The position numbers were made by a program, and so were the translations under genes. The notes beneath the pieces were generated by a model that worked only from the letters and a program-made list of their open reading frames with translations, searched no databases and was not told the origin of the DNA. From Malania oleifera (lineage: Eukaryota > Streptophyta > Magnoliopsida > Santalales > Ximeniaceae), in the NCBI RefSeq assembly GCF_029873635.1, contig NC_080426.1, positions 51,598,093 through 51,662,092 of the forward strand: 64,000 nucleotides of DNA. The letters run 5' to 3'. Shown one piece after another: positions 11,481 to 24,445 of the stretch (positions within the stretch are counted from its first letter, which is position 1; every line of letters begins with the position of its first letter).

Positions 11481-13550
11481 CCTTTATATAGTCAATATAA
11501 AAACAATTACCCAAAGATGGTCCCATTCAATACACACAAAGTGGACTAACACAAGCAGTTGGAACTATACCATTCCCAATAGTCAAGACGGACCTAGTGC
11601 TACAGTCCTACCAATGGTGTGTTCAATTTCATTTAATATTGTGAACAATAAACTTATATTCTATAAGAACTGATGATCTAATCTTCTATGTATAAGTCGA
11701 TGTAGAGACCCGAACCCAGGAAATAAAGGAAAATAAATAAAAGAAAAGGAAAATAAATAAAAGGGAAGGAAAAGCAAGAAAAAGAAAGGAGATGGTTTGG
11801 TTTAGCACCAAATCGTCGACGGTTTGAGGCCATCTTAAAAAATCGTCGAGGGTTCAAACTACCGAGAGCATTTTAAGTGCCAAACCATCGACGGTTTTTC
11901 ACGGTCCAACTTCTCTATTAATAAGAATTGAGATTTTTTTTTAGGAAAATATATTTCCTCTCTCTCTCTAAGCTTGGGCTCCGACTCTCTCTTTCTCTCT
12001 CATCCCTCATGTGACTCTCTCTCTCCCCCCCCCCCCCCTAAGCTCACTCAAAGCCGCTCTCGCTCCCCTATTGTCTCTTTCTCCTCTCTCAGGTTGCCAG
12101 GTTACTTCCTGCGCCGAGTTAAGGAAGCCAGGTTCTGTATTCCTGATCATTTTAGGCATGTTTTCAAGAATAGGTAAGGGGAATAGATTATGTCAGCTTT
12201 TTAATAAATTTGAACCGATTAAAAGAAAGTATAAGATTGTAGGGTTAAAGTAAGGGATTTTCTGAATGATTTGAACGGTTGAAATTATTAATTTGAGTTA
12301 TTAAACATGTTTTTGTAGAGGATTAAAATGAGTAGGATTGATCATCTCCATTATCTTTTAAATATGAATTCTTACGTTATTATAAACTGTGGAGATGATC
12401 ATATCCTTATTTTCAGGAATAATGTATTCAAGCATATTATTATATATTTTCTACAAGCAGTATATGACAGTATGGTTAACACTTAAATCATGTGGCATGA
12501 GATTAATTCTTCATAATAAGCCGGTTGTGATTACTATGGTGGATAAACTTATATGTTTGGGCGATGTGTGGTTATTCGTTTATTTCGCAATATAACATTG
12601 GCAGGCCTGAGGAGTTCATTTTATTGTCCTTGATATAAATCGCAATATAATATTAGTAGGATATGAGGAGTTCATTATATTGTCATTTATATATATGGGG
12701 TAAAAAATTAGCAGGCCTGAGGAGTTTGTTTTTTTGATTTACTATGAATAGGTCATTGTGAAAGTGTAAGAGTTGTTTGTTGTGAAGTACGTGCTGAGAA
12801 CAATGAGGAGGGATGCTTAATACGTAAAGGGAACGATGGGGAGGGATGCCCTGAGAACCATGAGAAGTGAAGTATTTGTGAATTATCCTTTGTGGGTGTG
12901 AGTACTTGTATGTGAATTAAATGTATTGTGTTTGTGGATGAGATATCGTATTACGTACAATACGTGTATGCAGTTTTCTGTGGTATGGTTGATGATATAG
13001 GCCTAAGTTACAATTTATAAATGTAGTTTCTTCGAGTTAAAGTAATGGTTATATTTTATAAACACTAAAACTCATGTTAGTCATACACTAGTAATAACTT
13101 ATTCCATCAACCCAGCGAATTATTAACTTTTCAGGTCCTTCTGGAGATCGGGCTTAGAAAAATTGGGAAGGGTTTAATTTTTGTAGTTGTGAGTGGTTGT
13201 AAGATATGGAACTTTATATTTTTATTATAAATCTTTAGACTGTAATAACTCTATTTAGAGATGCTTATATTGGTGATAGTATAGAACTTCAGTATTTTAT
13301 TTGAGGACATTTAATTATTTTCCAATACTTAGATAATATTTTTGGCGGGTTCGGGGCATTACAGCCATACTTTACACACTACATCACCTACTATATAGAA
13401 TAAAAGACATGTATGCATAATCATTAGATAAATAATGTCAGGTAAACATTGCTCACAAAGATTCTCATTAAAATGAAATAACTGAAGTTATTAATAAATA
13501 CTAAAACTGATTACATAGAGCATGTATTTCAGTAGTATAAATCCCTAACA
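11481..13550 (-). repeat. Truncated 3' LTR of the copia element, split by an insertion
   Basis: 11,481-11,700 aligns with about 19,600-19,815, and 13,364-13,550 aligns with about 19,816-20,003. The intervening 11,701-13,363 is a foreign LTR. The outer ~860 bp of the LTR is missing. Confidence 0.85.
11701..13363. mobile_element. Gypsy-like solo LTR nested in the copia LTR
   Basis: The 1,663-bp insert begins TGTAGAGACCCGAACCC and ends GGGTTCGGGGCATTACA, so it is bounded by TG...CA within an extended imperfect inverted end. The flanks GTCGA (left) and GCCAT (right) could be a decayed 5-bp target duplication. There is no internal coding region, so it fits a solo LTR left by recombination. Its start is clearly related to the LTR fragment at 47,261. 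A run of Cs at about 12,027-12,039 and CT-rich tracts lie in its first 400 bp. Confidence 0.7.
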
Positions 13551-13700
13551 ATCTTCCACTTAAACTCAAAGCCATGCTGCCATACATCTCACTCCTATTC
13601 CCTCTACATGACTATCAAAAGTCCTAACTAGTAAGCACTTTGTAAACAAGTCTATCAGGTTGCTTACCGATGCAATCTTGATCATCATTACATCACCTCT

Positions 13701-14405
13701 CTACACAATATCCTGTATCAAGTGATACTTGTGCTCGATGTGTTTTTCCCTCTTATGGCTTATGGGTTCCTTTGAGTTAGCAACAACCCCACTATTATCA
13801 TAGTAAAATGTAAAAGGCGATTGTACCGAAGGCACCACTCCTAGATCTAATAGAACGTTCCTAAGCCAAATGGCCTCCTTGGCTACCTTATAGGCTGCCA
13901 CATATTCGGCCTCCATAGTGGAATTAGCAACACATGATTGCTTGATACTCCTCCAACTAATGGCTCCACCTCCTAGGGTAAACACATTTCCTGATGTTGA
14001 TTTTTTGGAATCCTTATCTGACTGAAAATTTGAGTCTGTGTACCTAATGAGTACTAGACTATTTTTTTGATAAACCAACATATAATCCCTAGTCCTTTTC
14101 AGGCACTTCATTATATGTTTTACTGCAGTCTAGTGTTCTTGTCCTAGGTTAGACTGATATTTGCTAACCATGCCTATGGCAAAACAGATGTTAGGTCTAG
14201 TGCAAAACATAGCATACATAAGGCCTCCTACTGTTGATACATAAGAAACTACCTTCATGTTCTCTACCTCAATCGATGTTTTAGGATACTGATCCTTGGA
14301 TAAAGAGATTCCATGTCTGAAAGGGAGTAACCCTTTCTTGGAATCCTGCATGCTAAAATGGGCAAGAACCATATTAACATAAGTAGCTTGTGATAATCCC
14401 AACAT
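13701..14405 (-). pseudogene. Copia RNase H and C-terminal pol region, broken
   Basis: Two adjacent frames carry it. At 14,130-14,405, GLMYAMFCTRPNICFAIGMVS is the linker typical of copia pol. At 13,701-14,111, YTDSNFQSDKDSKKSTSGNV and AISWRSIKQSCVANSTMEAE are RNase H motifs: the D of TDS and the E of STMEAEY are retained. The tail GVVANSKEPISHKREKHIE ends at the expected C-terminus just inside the purine tract. RNase H would degrade template RNA during reverse transcription. A stop separates the two frames at about 14,112-14,130. Confidence 0.85.
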
Positions 14406-14420
14406 CTTTTGCTTGCAATC

Positions 14421-14951
14421 TCACAAAAGCTCGATCCCAAGGATGTGACTGGCTTCTCCCAAGTCCTTCATGTCGAACTGTCTGGATAACCATACCTTAT
14501 CCGAAGATAATACCCCCACATCGTTTCTGATGAGTAAAATATATAGCACCAAGAATACCACTACATTGCCATCATGCTTTTTGTATACACATGACTCATC
14601 AGGGCATTGATCAAAACCATAAAATTTAATGTCTTGATCAAAATGGATGTTCCAAGACCTAGGTGCCTGCTTAAGTCCATAAATAAAATTCTTAAACTTG
14701 CACAACATGTGTTGTTGGCCTACTGCTGCAAAACCATCTGATTGCACCATATAGATGCACTTATCATGACTTCCATCGGGGAAAACTGTCTTGATATCCA
14801 TTTGCCAAATTTTATAATCAAAATGAGATGTAATGGATAATAAAATACGAATAGACTTTAGTATGGTTACCAACGAGAAAGTTTCTTCATAGTCAATTCC
14901 CTCTTTATGAGTAAACCCTTTGGCAACAAGCCTAGCCTTGAAGGTTTCCAC
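14421..14951 (-). pseudogene. Copia reverse transcriptase with deleted YVDD core
   Basis: FKARLVAKGFTHKEGIDYEE and IYGLKQAPRSWN are standard copia reverse transcriptase motifs. Where the catalytic box LYVDDILLIGND is expected, the frame reads VLYILLIRND, as if the three codons for V-D-D were lost without shifting frame. That removes both metal-binding aspartates, so the enzyme is inactive. The frame then continues through FDMKDLGEASHILGIEL. Confidence 0.9.
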
Positions 14952-15431
14952 CCTCTCGTCTACTCCTCTCTTCTTCTTATAGATCCACTTGATCAGACTT
15001 GATTAGAGTACATGGACTCAATCTCTGATTTCATAGCCTTTTGCCAGAGTTCTACATCTTTATTTTGAAGTGCTTCACAGTAGTTGTTGGGTTCGATATC
15101 CAGTTTATTACGGATCATGTCATAAGACTCTCCCAAGAACATATAATGATCAGGTTAGTGTACAACCCTCCCACTATGACAAGGCACGTTTTGCTGTGTT
15201 GATCCTGATCCTTATGCACCATAATTCTGCCCTGGTTGTACAATCGATGTATTGATGGTAGCTGCATGTGAAAGGTCAAACTCAGCTCGAGTTATAATAT
15301 TCCTCCCATTACGACAAGGCAATGGGATGTCAATAACTTTGTCTCTTGTTGTTCTTCTTGCAATATTGGTATAGTTGGTATATCTCTTCTCAACTCTTCT
15401 AGAACAATCCTACTTCTAAGTATGTGGTTCA

Positions 15432-16654
15432 TTACATAGTCTCTTCTAAAAATTGAGCATTGGTGATAACAATGACCTTCTGATCCTTGGGACAATAAAA
15501 TAAACCACCTTTTGTTCCTCTAGGGTAACCAACAAATAAATAGACATCTGTCCTTGATTCCAACTTATCTGTTTTTTCTTTTAGCATGTGTACTAGATTA
15601 CCCCATATCCGAACATGTCGTAGACTAGGTTTGCACCCAGTCCACAATTCTGTGGGTGTAGTAGGTACTGACTTAGGTGGGACCAAGTTCAAAATATATG
15701 CTGCTATTCTAGTGCATGCCCCCAAAACGAATTAGGCAAATCTAAATAACTCATCATAAATCTGACCATGTCCATAAGAGTCATATTCCTTCTTTCTACT
15801 ACACCATTCTGTTGTGGCATACCAAATGCAGACAATTGGGATTTAATTCCCTTCTCTGATAAGTAATCCACAAATTCTCCTAAAAGGTACTTGCCACCAT
15901 GATCATATCGTAGTGTCTCAATACATTTACCCTAACGTTTCTCCGTTTTCGTCTTAAATACCTTGAATTTCTCAAAGCATTCAGACTTACGGCACATCAA
16001 ATAAATATACCCATACCTTGAGTAATTATCAATGAAAGTAATGAAATACTCAAAGCCACCTTTAGCTTGGATATTCATGGGGCCACACAAATCAGAATGA
16101 TTCAGTTCTAATGCCTCTTTTGCTCTATAGCCCTTAGCCGAAAAGGGCCACTTGGTCATCTTCCCTTCTAAGCAGGATGCACAGACTGGTAGGGCCTCCA
16201 CTTCTAATGAACCTAATGCTCCATTTTGAACCAACCTTGAAATCCATCTTAGATTAATATGACCTAGGTGTAAGTGCCAAAGATAAGTTTGGTTCAATTT
16301 AGAAGCTTTCTTTCTCTTACATGGTAGTTTATCAGTGTTATTCAATTCATTTAATTGCACTATAGGAGAAACATGATTAATAATATAAAGACCATCCACC
16401 AATGTACCAGAACGGATAAAACATTTATTTAACTTAATAACAAGTGAGTTATTAAAATAAACAGAATATCCACAATCAACCAACTTGGAAACTGAGATCA
16501 AATTCCTTCTAATGGAAGGTACATAACGAGAGTTTTTCAATATTAAAATCCTATCTCTACCAAAATAAATGAGAATATCTCCTACTGCAACTACCGACAC
16601 TCTCGTGCCATCTCCTAGAAATACATAAATCTCCCCATCACCTAGCTTGCACAT
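15432..16654 (-). pseudogene. Copia GAG-pre-integrase and integrase, broken
   Basis: The frame from 16,654 holds the pre-integrase box LWHLHLGHINLRWISRL and the zinc-binding CASCLEGKM, then integrase core sequence NHSDLCGPMN (first catalytic D) and FITFIDNYSRYGYIYLM. A stop near 15,932 is followed in frame by RYDHGGKYL (second D) and QQNGVVERRN (catalytic E), then the C-terminal region IWGNLVHM...VFVGYPRGTKGGLFY-type sequence at 15,500-15,650. Integrase would insert the cDNA into the host genome. Confidence 0.9.
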
Positions 16655-16699
16655 TTGCTGGAACCCCTTTGTTGTTTTGTTTGGCGAGATAAACTAGAA

Positions 16700-17348
16700 A
16701 TTGTGATTTCCAGTGCCCTGGCTACTTGCAGTGAAAAAACTTTCCCTTAGGCTTCTTGATGAGGCCCTCAGCTACTTGAAGCTCTTTAAGTAATTTTTTC
16801 AATGAGTAAGAGAGCTTATTCATGTTGTAGTTCAGGTAAAATTGCTTGAAAGAGTCAGGAAATGACTAGAGAACAATATCGACCTGGGTTTCCCCATCAA
16901 TTTCAGCTCCAAGGATCTTTGACTCATTGAGAAGATCAAACATCTTCAGAACATGATCCTTTACTAGGGTCCCTTATGCCATAATAGTATTCATGAGTTC
17001 CTTCATAGTAGTCTGCCTAGCAGCACAATTTTGATCCCCAAACATTTCTTTAAGGTTCTACATTATATCATCGGCAGAAGGCATAAATTGATGCTGATGT
17101 TACAGAACATTCGACATAGATGCCAAAATGTAACACCGCGCCATCTAATCAGCCTTAATCCACTTCCGATAAGCTTGGGTTTCCTCATCGGTTTCCCCTT
17201 CACCGAGTTTTTGTGGACATACCTCTGCAAGCACATACTTGTACTCCTTTGTAGTCAATACAATATCCAAGCTCCTTTTCCAGTCAATATAATTACGTCC
17301 AACCAGTTTGTTATCTGCGAGAATAACAGCCAAGGGATTGAAAGCCAT
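16700..17348 (-). pseudogene. Copia gag, decayed
   Basis: The ATG at 17,348 opens MAFNPLAVILADNKLVGRN, followed by YIDWKRSLDIVL, a typical copia gag N-terminus. The frame is lost after about 68 codons. A relic of the zinc knuckle (HCK-stop-PGHWKSQ) is visible near 16,715-16,740, with Cys positions missing. Reconstructing the rest would need alignment to relatives. Confidence 0.75.
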
Positions 17349-18737
17349 TTTAATCTTAAGAGTCACATATTGTAACAAAATATAATAAGCAATGATGAAC
17401 TTTAAATTCAATTACAAGAATATGATTCCCTCTACCAATATTTTTTTTTAAAGAATCTGTCAACAACCTAGCACACCAAAAGTAGTATACCTCGATGGGA
17501 GGTCGTCTACTATTCAACATTTGTGTAGTCAGGTGATGGCCTATTAGTTTGGTCCTATAAACAATAACAGTGACTCAGATGGAGAGGATACTATTATTTA
17601 TAGCTAAGTGTATACCATCACATAATACTAGACCTATTGTCCCATAGTGAATCCCCAGATAGAGAGGTGACCCAATACTAACAATTACTAGAGTTTACAC
17701 TTGGTGAGACTGTAATTAATTCCATTCGATGGGGAGGAAGATACTAATATCATCACATAAAATTAATTACTTTACCTATAAACTAGTGATGGAGACCATG
17801 AGATTTATATGTAATAAATTCCCTCACCCACTTAGTTATTTAATTCATGAGGGATACAAACAAGTGTTTAATATTCAAATAAATTTAATATTCCAATAGT
17901 GGTAACTAAATTACACGCAACACATAAAATTCCAAATTCCTTTAATATTTATTTTTTTATATAAAAAATTTTATTATAACTTGGGAATTAATTTTATTCT
18001 CTAGTTGCACATGCATAAACCAATATTGAAATTTTAAATTTTACCCGTTAATGACATAACGCAAAAACAACAAACACGCCAAGCAAGCATATATAAACAA
18101 GAAAATATGATATAATAAATATCCGACTATTTTAATCAAACAACTTGCATATAACACTGTGAATCCTTGTTTGCCATTACGTAGTGTCGGGGTTCGGCGG
18201 AGCCGTAGGGGCAACGCCTCCGGTGGGGTTCGACCTACCTAGTCAAGTCACAGGGTCCACGTAAATTCAAATTCAAATTCAAATTCAAATTCAAATTCAA
18301 AAAAGGAACGAAAAACCGCATCATTGTTCAAGGGTTTTTCCTATTTTTCGCCACTGCTATGCGCACATCGCAACTGTGCCTCCTTCTCAGATGAAGCTGC
18401 ATCAGATTAAAAAATCCTATGCCTTCATAACTAGAGTTCACATGCTACGAATCTTGTAATAAACAATCACAATCACAAAACATACATTTGTGTGATGAAG
18501 CTGCATCAGATTACAAAATTATATGCCTCTATAACTAGATTTCATATGCTACACATCTTATAATAAACAATCACAATCACAAAACATACATTCATGTGAC
18601 CATAATTGCCGGACAGAACACTGCAAAACAGAGGTTAGTGCATACACACGTTCTACTCTAAGCATGCATTGATTCGATTTTCGAAGAACACTGTATTATT
18701 ATCCATATACAGTATCAACCGAGGCTCTGATACCAAT
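17349..18737 (-). other. Untranslated leader of the copia element
   Basis: There is no coding sequence between gag and the primer-binding site. The stretch has an (AAATTC)n hexamer run at about 18,261-18,302. A near-duplicate segment, ATGAAGCTGCATCAGATTA, occurs at about 18,390 and 18,497. The primer-binding site is at 18,724-18,735. Confidence 0.6.
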
Positions 18738-20003
18738 TGAAGGGACTTGCAGAATAGCCCTAAGATCTGGTTGTAGTGCATACATAAAACAAAAAAATTA
18801 ATTAAGTCATGCAATCCTTAATTACATGATTAGGATTATACCTACAAGATCTTCAAGTACGAAAACGAGCTCTTGAAGACACCTAGGAATCTTCTACTGT
18901 ATTCCTTGAACATGCCTTGCTCCTGAGAGAGTGGGCTCATAAGTGGCTGCTAAGGTTTTCTTCTCTCATGAAAACGTTTGCCTCTGTGAGAGTTTGCTCA
19001 TTACCGTGACTGCTGAATGGAGCGCGTGTATAAAGGCTACAGTAAGGACCTCTGGACAAATATGACTAGGGCTTCCCACGTAATTAAGAATTCCTAATCT
19101 AACCCGAATTCATCCTTAATTATGTTAATTATAATTCATACCACTAAATTATAATTGCACTCCCTGTCATATTCAAAATTAAATTTCGAGCTCCTATTAT
19201 TAAGTGCTTATTTATCCCCCCACGTAAAGATTACATATGCCCGTTTATTAAATTAAATTACTGACAATTTAATTAATTGATAGATTAATTCTCTGAGACC
19301 TTCCACTTAACTTATTTGATGTGCAAGATTCAAAATCCACCTGTAGGGTTTGACACAATCAAAACTTATAAGCTCCCTCAATGGGGTATCATCAATCTCG
19401 ATACCGGGACGCGAATTCCATCAATAATTAATGTTCACTATACACATAATGTCATCACCCAACTCACTGAATATTTTGACCCATAAAGAATCTCAGTCTT
19501 CTATGAATCAAAGTAATAAACACTATATGCACGTGTCCAATAATCATATTAGGATTAAGAGCATAAGCACTCATAATAACTATGAGGTATTAATTGTTTT
19601 ATATGGTCAATATAAAAACAATTACCCCAGGATGGTCATGTTCAATACACACAAAGTGTACTAGCACAAGGAGTTGGAACTGTACCATTCTAAATAGTCA
19701 AGATAGACCTATTAAAACCTTGTGCTACATTCCTACCAATGGTGTGTCCAATTTCATTTAAGACTGTGAACAATAAACTTATATTTTATAAGAGCTGATA
19801 ATCTAATCTTTTGTATATAAGTCGTACTCTACACACTAAATCACCTACTATATAGAATAAAAGACACAAGTGCATAATCATTAAATAAATAATGTCAGGC
19901 AAATATTACTCACAAATATTCTCATTAAAATGGAATAACTGAACTTATTAATAAATACTAAACCGATTACATAAAGCATGTCTTTCAGCATAAATTCCTA
20001 ACA
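18738..20003 (-). repeat. 5' LTR of the copia element (1,266 bp)
   Basis: On the plus strand it runs from TGAAGGGACTTGCAGAATAG to TTCAGCATAAATTCCTAACA. It is bounded by the primer-binding site and shares its right half with the split LTR at 11,481-13,550. Confidence 0.85.
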
Positions 20004-20319
20004 TTGGTAACATCTTAAATAGGTGTTCTAACCTCACCCAAGGTAAAAATAGGTTAGTGACAACTCCATTAGACTATATTTTGTGTAAGTAGATTTTAAT
20101 TTTATATATATATAACTTTTATCCAAATTTTATATTTGAAATTCTTATTCGATATTAGTATGGTGTATATCTGTATTTTATTTTTTAAAATTAGTTTTAC
20201 ATTTACATTGTCTCGTCATACAAATATGCATCTTCGAAAATTTACATGTCCCTTACGTCTTTTAAATTTCACGTACTACACGATACATACAATATATATT
20301 AAGACAAAAAACATTTAGC
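20004..20319. other. Short unassigned spacer
   Basis: This AT-rich sequence separates the copia 5' LTR from the truncated LTR of the next element. Nothing was recognised in it. Confidence 0.5.
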
Positions 20320-20592
20320 TATAAGATTTTTCCCACACCCAAATTTATTAAATAAAATCGGGGGAAAAATCTTTGCTTTACTCTCACTTTGAAAATCAAA
20401 CAACAATGAATATGCTGAGAGTATCTAGCAATAACAAACAATAAATAAACACTCACAAAGTAAGATTTCTCAAAGGAATGAAGGTATTTGAGTGTTATGG
20501 GGTTAGAATGAACAAATAGGGTTTAGGAAATTTGAGAGAGTTTTTGGCTAATCCTATTTGCTAATCACCACTAATTGAAGCAAATGAGCCCC

Positions 20593-20629
<37 letters not shown>

Positions 20630-21496
20630 GCCAAATTATGACCGTTGAGGACTTTATAGGTCTTATTAAAAAAGATTAAAAACCAGTTTAAAGCTTTAAC
20701 CCTGTTTAAGTATTTTAACCCTAGTAAAATATTAAGCAACCCGAGAGGTTTCAGGTGGCTGAACTTTCATTTAGTCGCCCGAATAGACTCAGCTCTAAAA
20801 AGAATTTTAAAAGTTTGGTCACCTGAGTCTAGGTTCAGTTGGCTGAACAAAAGTCAGAAACATTATGTCCGCGGTTCGGGTGCCCGAAGCTAAGTTCAGT
20901 CGCCCAAGGCCTTTTTGAGCGCAGAGGTTGGGTCGCCCGAGTTGGTGAAAAGTGCTCTGACACTAGGTCAGTCACCCGATGATATGCTCATTTTTGGTTC
21001 GGTCGCTTGAAACCAAGTCAACCTGCTGACATCCCAGCGGTTTGGGCTCCCAAGGTGTTTTCAACACCTAGGATTCGGTTGCCCGAATCCTCATGATTTT
21101 TATCCTTTAAGTCCAATTTTAAACCAATTGATTCCCTTGATTATGTAAGTGATATGGGGACTATTTGTGCATTTGTTTAGGGACCTAAGGTCTTTCTATC
21201 CCACTGGAAAAATTCGGCGTTGGTCGAATCCCTATGGTCACTCTAAGATTTTGAGCTTATAGTCCTACATGCATGATATGCAAATTATTACAGACCTTGG
21301 ATGATTATTATTACAGACCCAGCGAAATGAAGTATAGATTACAATAATTAAAAATATTTCGGGTCTTTTTTTTCCTCAAGTTGCCATGTGCCATCAATAT
21401 GATCTTCCTAATATGGTCTTGCACAAAAACTTGGCAAACGTTAAGTACTAGAGTATTTGTCATAATCAAAATAGAGTATGACTCATGGAGTCAACA
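20320..21496 (-). repeat. Truncated 3' LTR of the second pol-less element
   Basis: It matches 26,571-27,730. It includes a (TA)n(GA)n microsatellite at about 20,595-20,630 that overlaps the TATA region, and a palindromic motif array at about 20,750-21,090. Confidence 0.85.
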
Positions 21497-22096
21497 ATCT
21501 CCCCCTTTTTGATAATGACAAATACTTGCCTACTTCTCCCCCTTTTGGTAATAGTAAAAAGGGTTCAGATAAACATATAATTATATAGGCAAATAAGAGG
21601 AAAAGATCATTCATATACAAGATATGGTTTGGGAAAATTTTAATAAAATTCGACAGCATGCCGTTTGAAACTAGAGTATTTCCCAAAAACATGTCTGTAT
21701 AAAAATGACCTAATTGAGTTCAAATTTACAAATATCCAAAAAAAAAAACTCAAACAATCCAATATAACCAATAAACATAAGTATAATCTTTCAACAACCA
21801 AGATATATAATAATCATCCAAGGCAAAAATGAGTAACACAAACAATCTTACAAAGCATGGAGTATAAGAATTAAACACACAAACAGTATAACTCGTCATT
21901 TAAATATTTAAATGACATGAAAACAAAATTAGACCATAAATATACACAAACCATTGCAATTGAAACATATCATAAGATGCGTGAAAGATATGAGTTTAAA
22001 GCACACGACATATGATAGCAAATAGTTGGTTTGAGCACAAACACAGTCTAACAAGTTTACATGCATTTACACATGAAGTTATTGAACTAGTTATGC

Positions 22097-22151
<55 letters not shown>

Positions 22152-24440
22152 ATAAATATATATCCCCCTTATGGTGTTTGCAAAATGGTACTCGGGGTTG
22201 CTTGTTGAAAAGAGATCTTTAAAAATAAAGCACAAGCAAGCATCAAATTTTTTGGTTTAGCATATAGGCATGATTTCATAAGATAACTAGAATATGAAAA
22301 CCATATAGATCCTAAGAATTTTAGACAATTTAAATGCAGGATTGCTGGAAAACACAAAGAACTTGTGGCAAATCAATATATTTTCATTTTAAAATATTCA
22401 ACAAAATCCTAACAATTAAGCGCCTACCACAAAGAGTTCAAGCCAAATCTAGAAGATGTTGGAGAACATAACAGAATGGGATTCAATTTTGGATGCTCCC
22501 CCTATCAATTTGAATTCATGCATAGATACAATAAGCTGCTTATACTAGATAGAGAATTATTTCATTAAGCCTAGTAGTATAAGTCGTTCATTTTAGAACT
22601 TTTAAACTAACCATACTGATTATTAATCAACTGTAGTTATCCTTATCAGTATAGTTGTCCCTATAGACCATAGATGCATCAGAAAATATATATTAAGGCA
22701 TGTAATAAAGTTCATAACCTAAGAACATTCCATATCAAATCATAAAACTTCAAGCGCAGGATATAATGTTCAGGGATTTCATAAGAGCCTCAATAATTCG
22801 GTAAACGAAAGTGATGCATATGGATCATTTATGCGCTTCCTATAGGGATCTACGATGAAGTTTAATTATCTATTTGACTTTTCACACATCCTTTCAAAAG
22901 TATTTTAACATTAATTTTATCATAATCATCTATGTACAAGGTTTTACTTTTGGAAAAATTTCTATCGAAATTTCGGCAACATGCCATCTGTAAATTGGAC
23001 ATTTTCCCCTAAAACCTATACCCAATAGGTTCAAATAAGCAATTTATAATTCAGTTCAAGGCATACGAGAACCTATATCTACTACTAGCATGCAATACAC
23101 ATCAACTGCATCCGCCATGCAGGAGGCATTCTAAACTACGCATGCAATCAGGTAGTAATCAATGGTTTATATAAAAATAAGCTATCCATCAAATATAATT
23201 AACTAATCAGTATATCATGGACAACAACTTTCAGCGCTATTCATAAAGGCATACAAACATTTAGTATGATTATAAGAGCATTTTAGTTAATATAGCAATC
23301 AAAGAAAGATGCTTCCCTTGAGTTAGGCACTTAATCATTTTATGCCTTTTCTTATTATTTAAGTTCTTTAACCAAGTACCCTAAGATTTTTCAATGATTT
23401 ATACTTGGCATTGATTGTATTAGGCTTATCGGACCAAATTGTCACAATAGATATTTTTCAAGGTCATAAGCCTACCTTGCCTCTTTTCTTATGAATCTCA
23501 GTACGTGAGAGAGACACAAGTTCAAATGGCTTTTCTCTCTTCTCGTTCATGCATAGGTTTCTCAATTATTGCATTTTCATATATGTTGAAACCAATAGCA
23601 ATCATATTAGCCATTTAACTTAATTCACAAAGTTGAAGCTCTAATGGATTTGGTTTAATGTTTGAGAGCTTATGAAAGGAATTTGACCTATTACTCTTAG
23701 GGATTAAATTTCTATTTGGTTCATAAGAGTGTTTAGATAGTAGCAGGACATTTTTCAAAATGTTTTCGTGCTAGTTAATAAGTCCACACCTTTTTGGCAA
23801 AGAGCAGCTAGGAGTATATGAATTTTGTGAATAATACTCTTTGGGGAATGGAAAGTATCCTTCAGATATGAAGCAAGGATACTAGCCAAGGAATGAGTGA
23901 AACCTTACCGAATATGACAATGGTTTGGTAAGGATTTCCTATAGAGGAGACAAGTGAACCAAAATTAGAAGATTTTTATATTTTAAGCACAAAAGGGAAT
24001 ATTTTGATTAATTAGTGAAACAAAAATCCCTTAGTAGTTGCCTCTAATTTTGATTATGGAAGGATGTCTTTAAGTAAGGACTAGTTAGAATAGGGACTAA
24101 TGATCATCAATGCTTAAGCCTAAAGTGATGACTAAACTTTGATCCAGGCTTTTAGGCTTAAATATAAGCTTAGGGATAAAGGACATATAGTGTGAGACGA
24201 AACCCTAAACCTCAACTTTGTGAAATGGACAAAGTATGCTTAACTTAAGATGTTTTGTGTTTAAGTGTGGGTTAAGCATTTTGAATTATATACCAACTAT
24301 AGAAGCCTTATCCATTTGGAAGTGGATGTGTATACAAAAATTCTACATTTTAAACCTAAGCCCCTTCCCAAGCCTAATGTCATTACAAATCCCTAAATCT
24401 AGTCCTAGGGTCCAAGGAAGAATTAAATAATTTGGTAATA
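21497..24440. other. Non-coding interior of the second pol-less element
   Basis: No second ORF like that at 3,327-4,478 could be found. A long (AT)n run sits at about 22,102-22,144. The conserved blocks CGACAGCATGCCGTTTGAAA (about 21,652) and CGGCAACATGCCATCTGTAA (about 22,974), followed by GCCATGCAGGAGGCATTCTA (about 23,113), are shared with the first element. Confidence 0.6.
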
Positions 24441-24445
24441 TTAAT

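Larger units (their letters stand above)
11481..20003 (-). mobile_element. Ty1/copia LTR retrotransposon, minus strand, decayed, with nested solo LTR
   Basis: The intact-length 5' LTR is at 18,738-20,003 (1,266 bp). The 3' LTR is truncated and split into 11,481-11,700 and 13,364-13,550, and both pieces align to the 5' LTR. A primer-binding site (minus strand TGGTATCAGAGC, 18,724-18,735) adjoins the 5' LTR, and a purine-rich tract (minus strand AAGTGGAAGAT) adjoins 13,550. Between them lie gag, integrase, reverse transcriptase and RNase H in copia order (integrase before RT). Every domain has stops or deletions, so the element is dead by itself. Confidence 0.9.
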
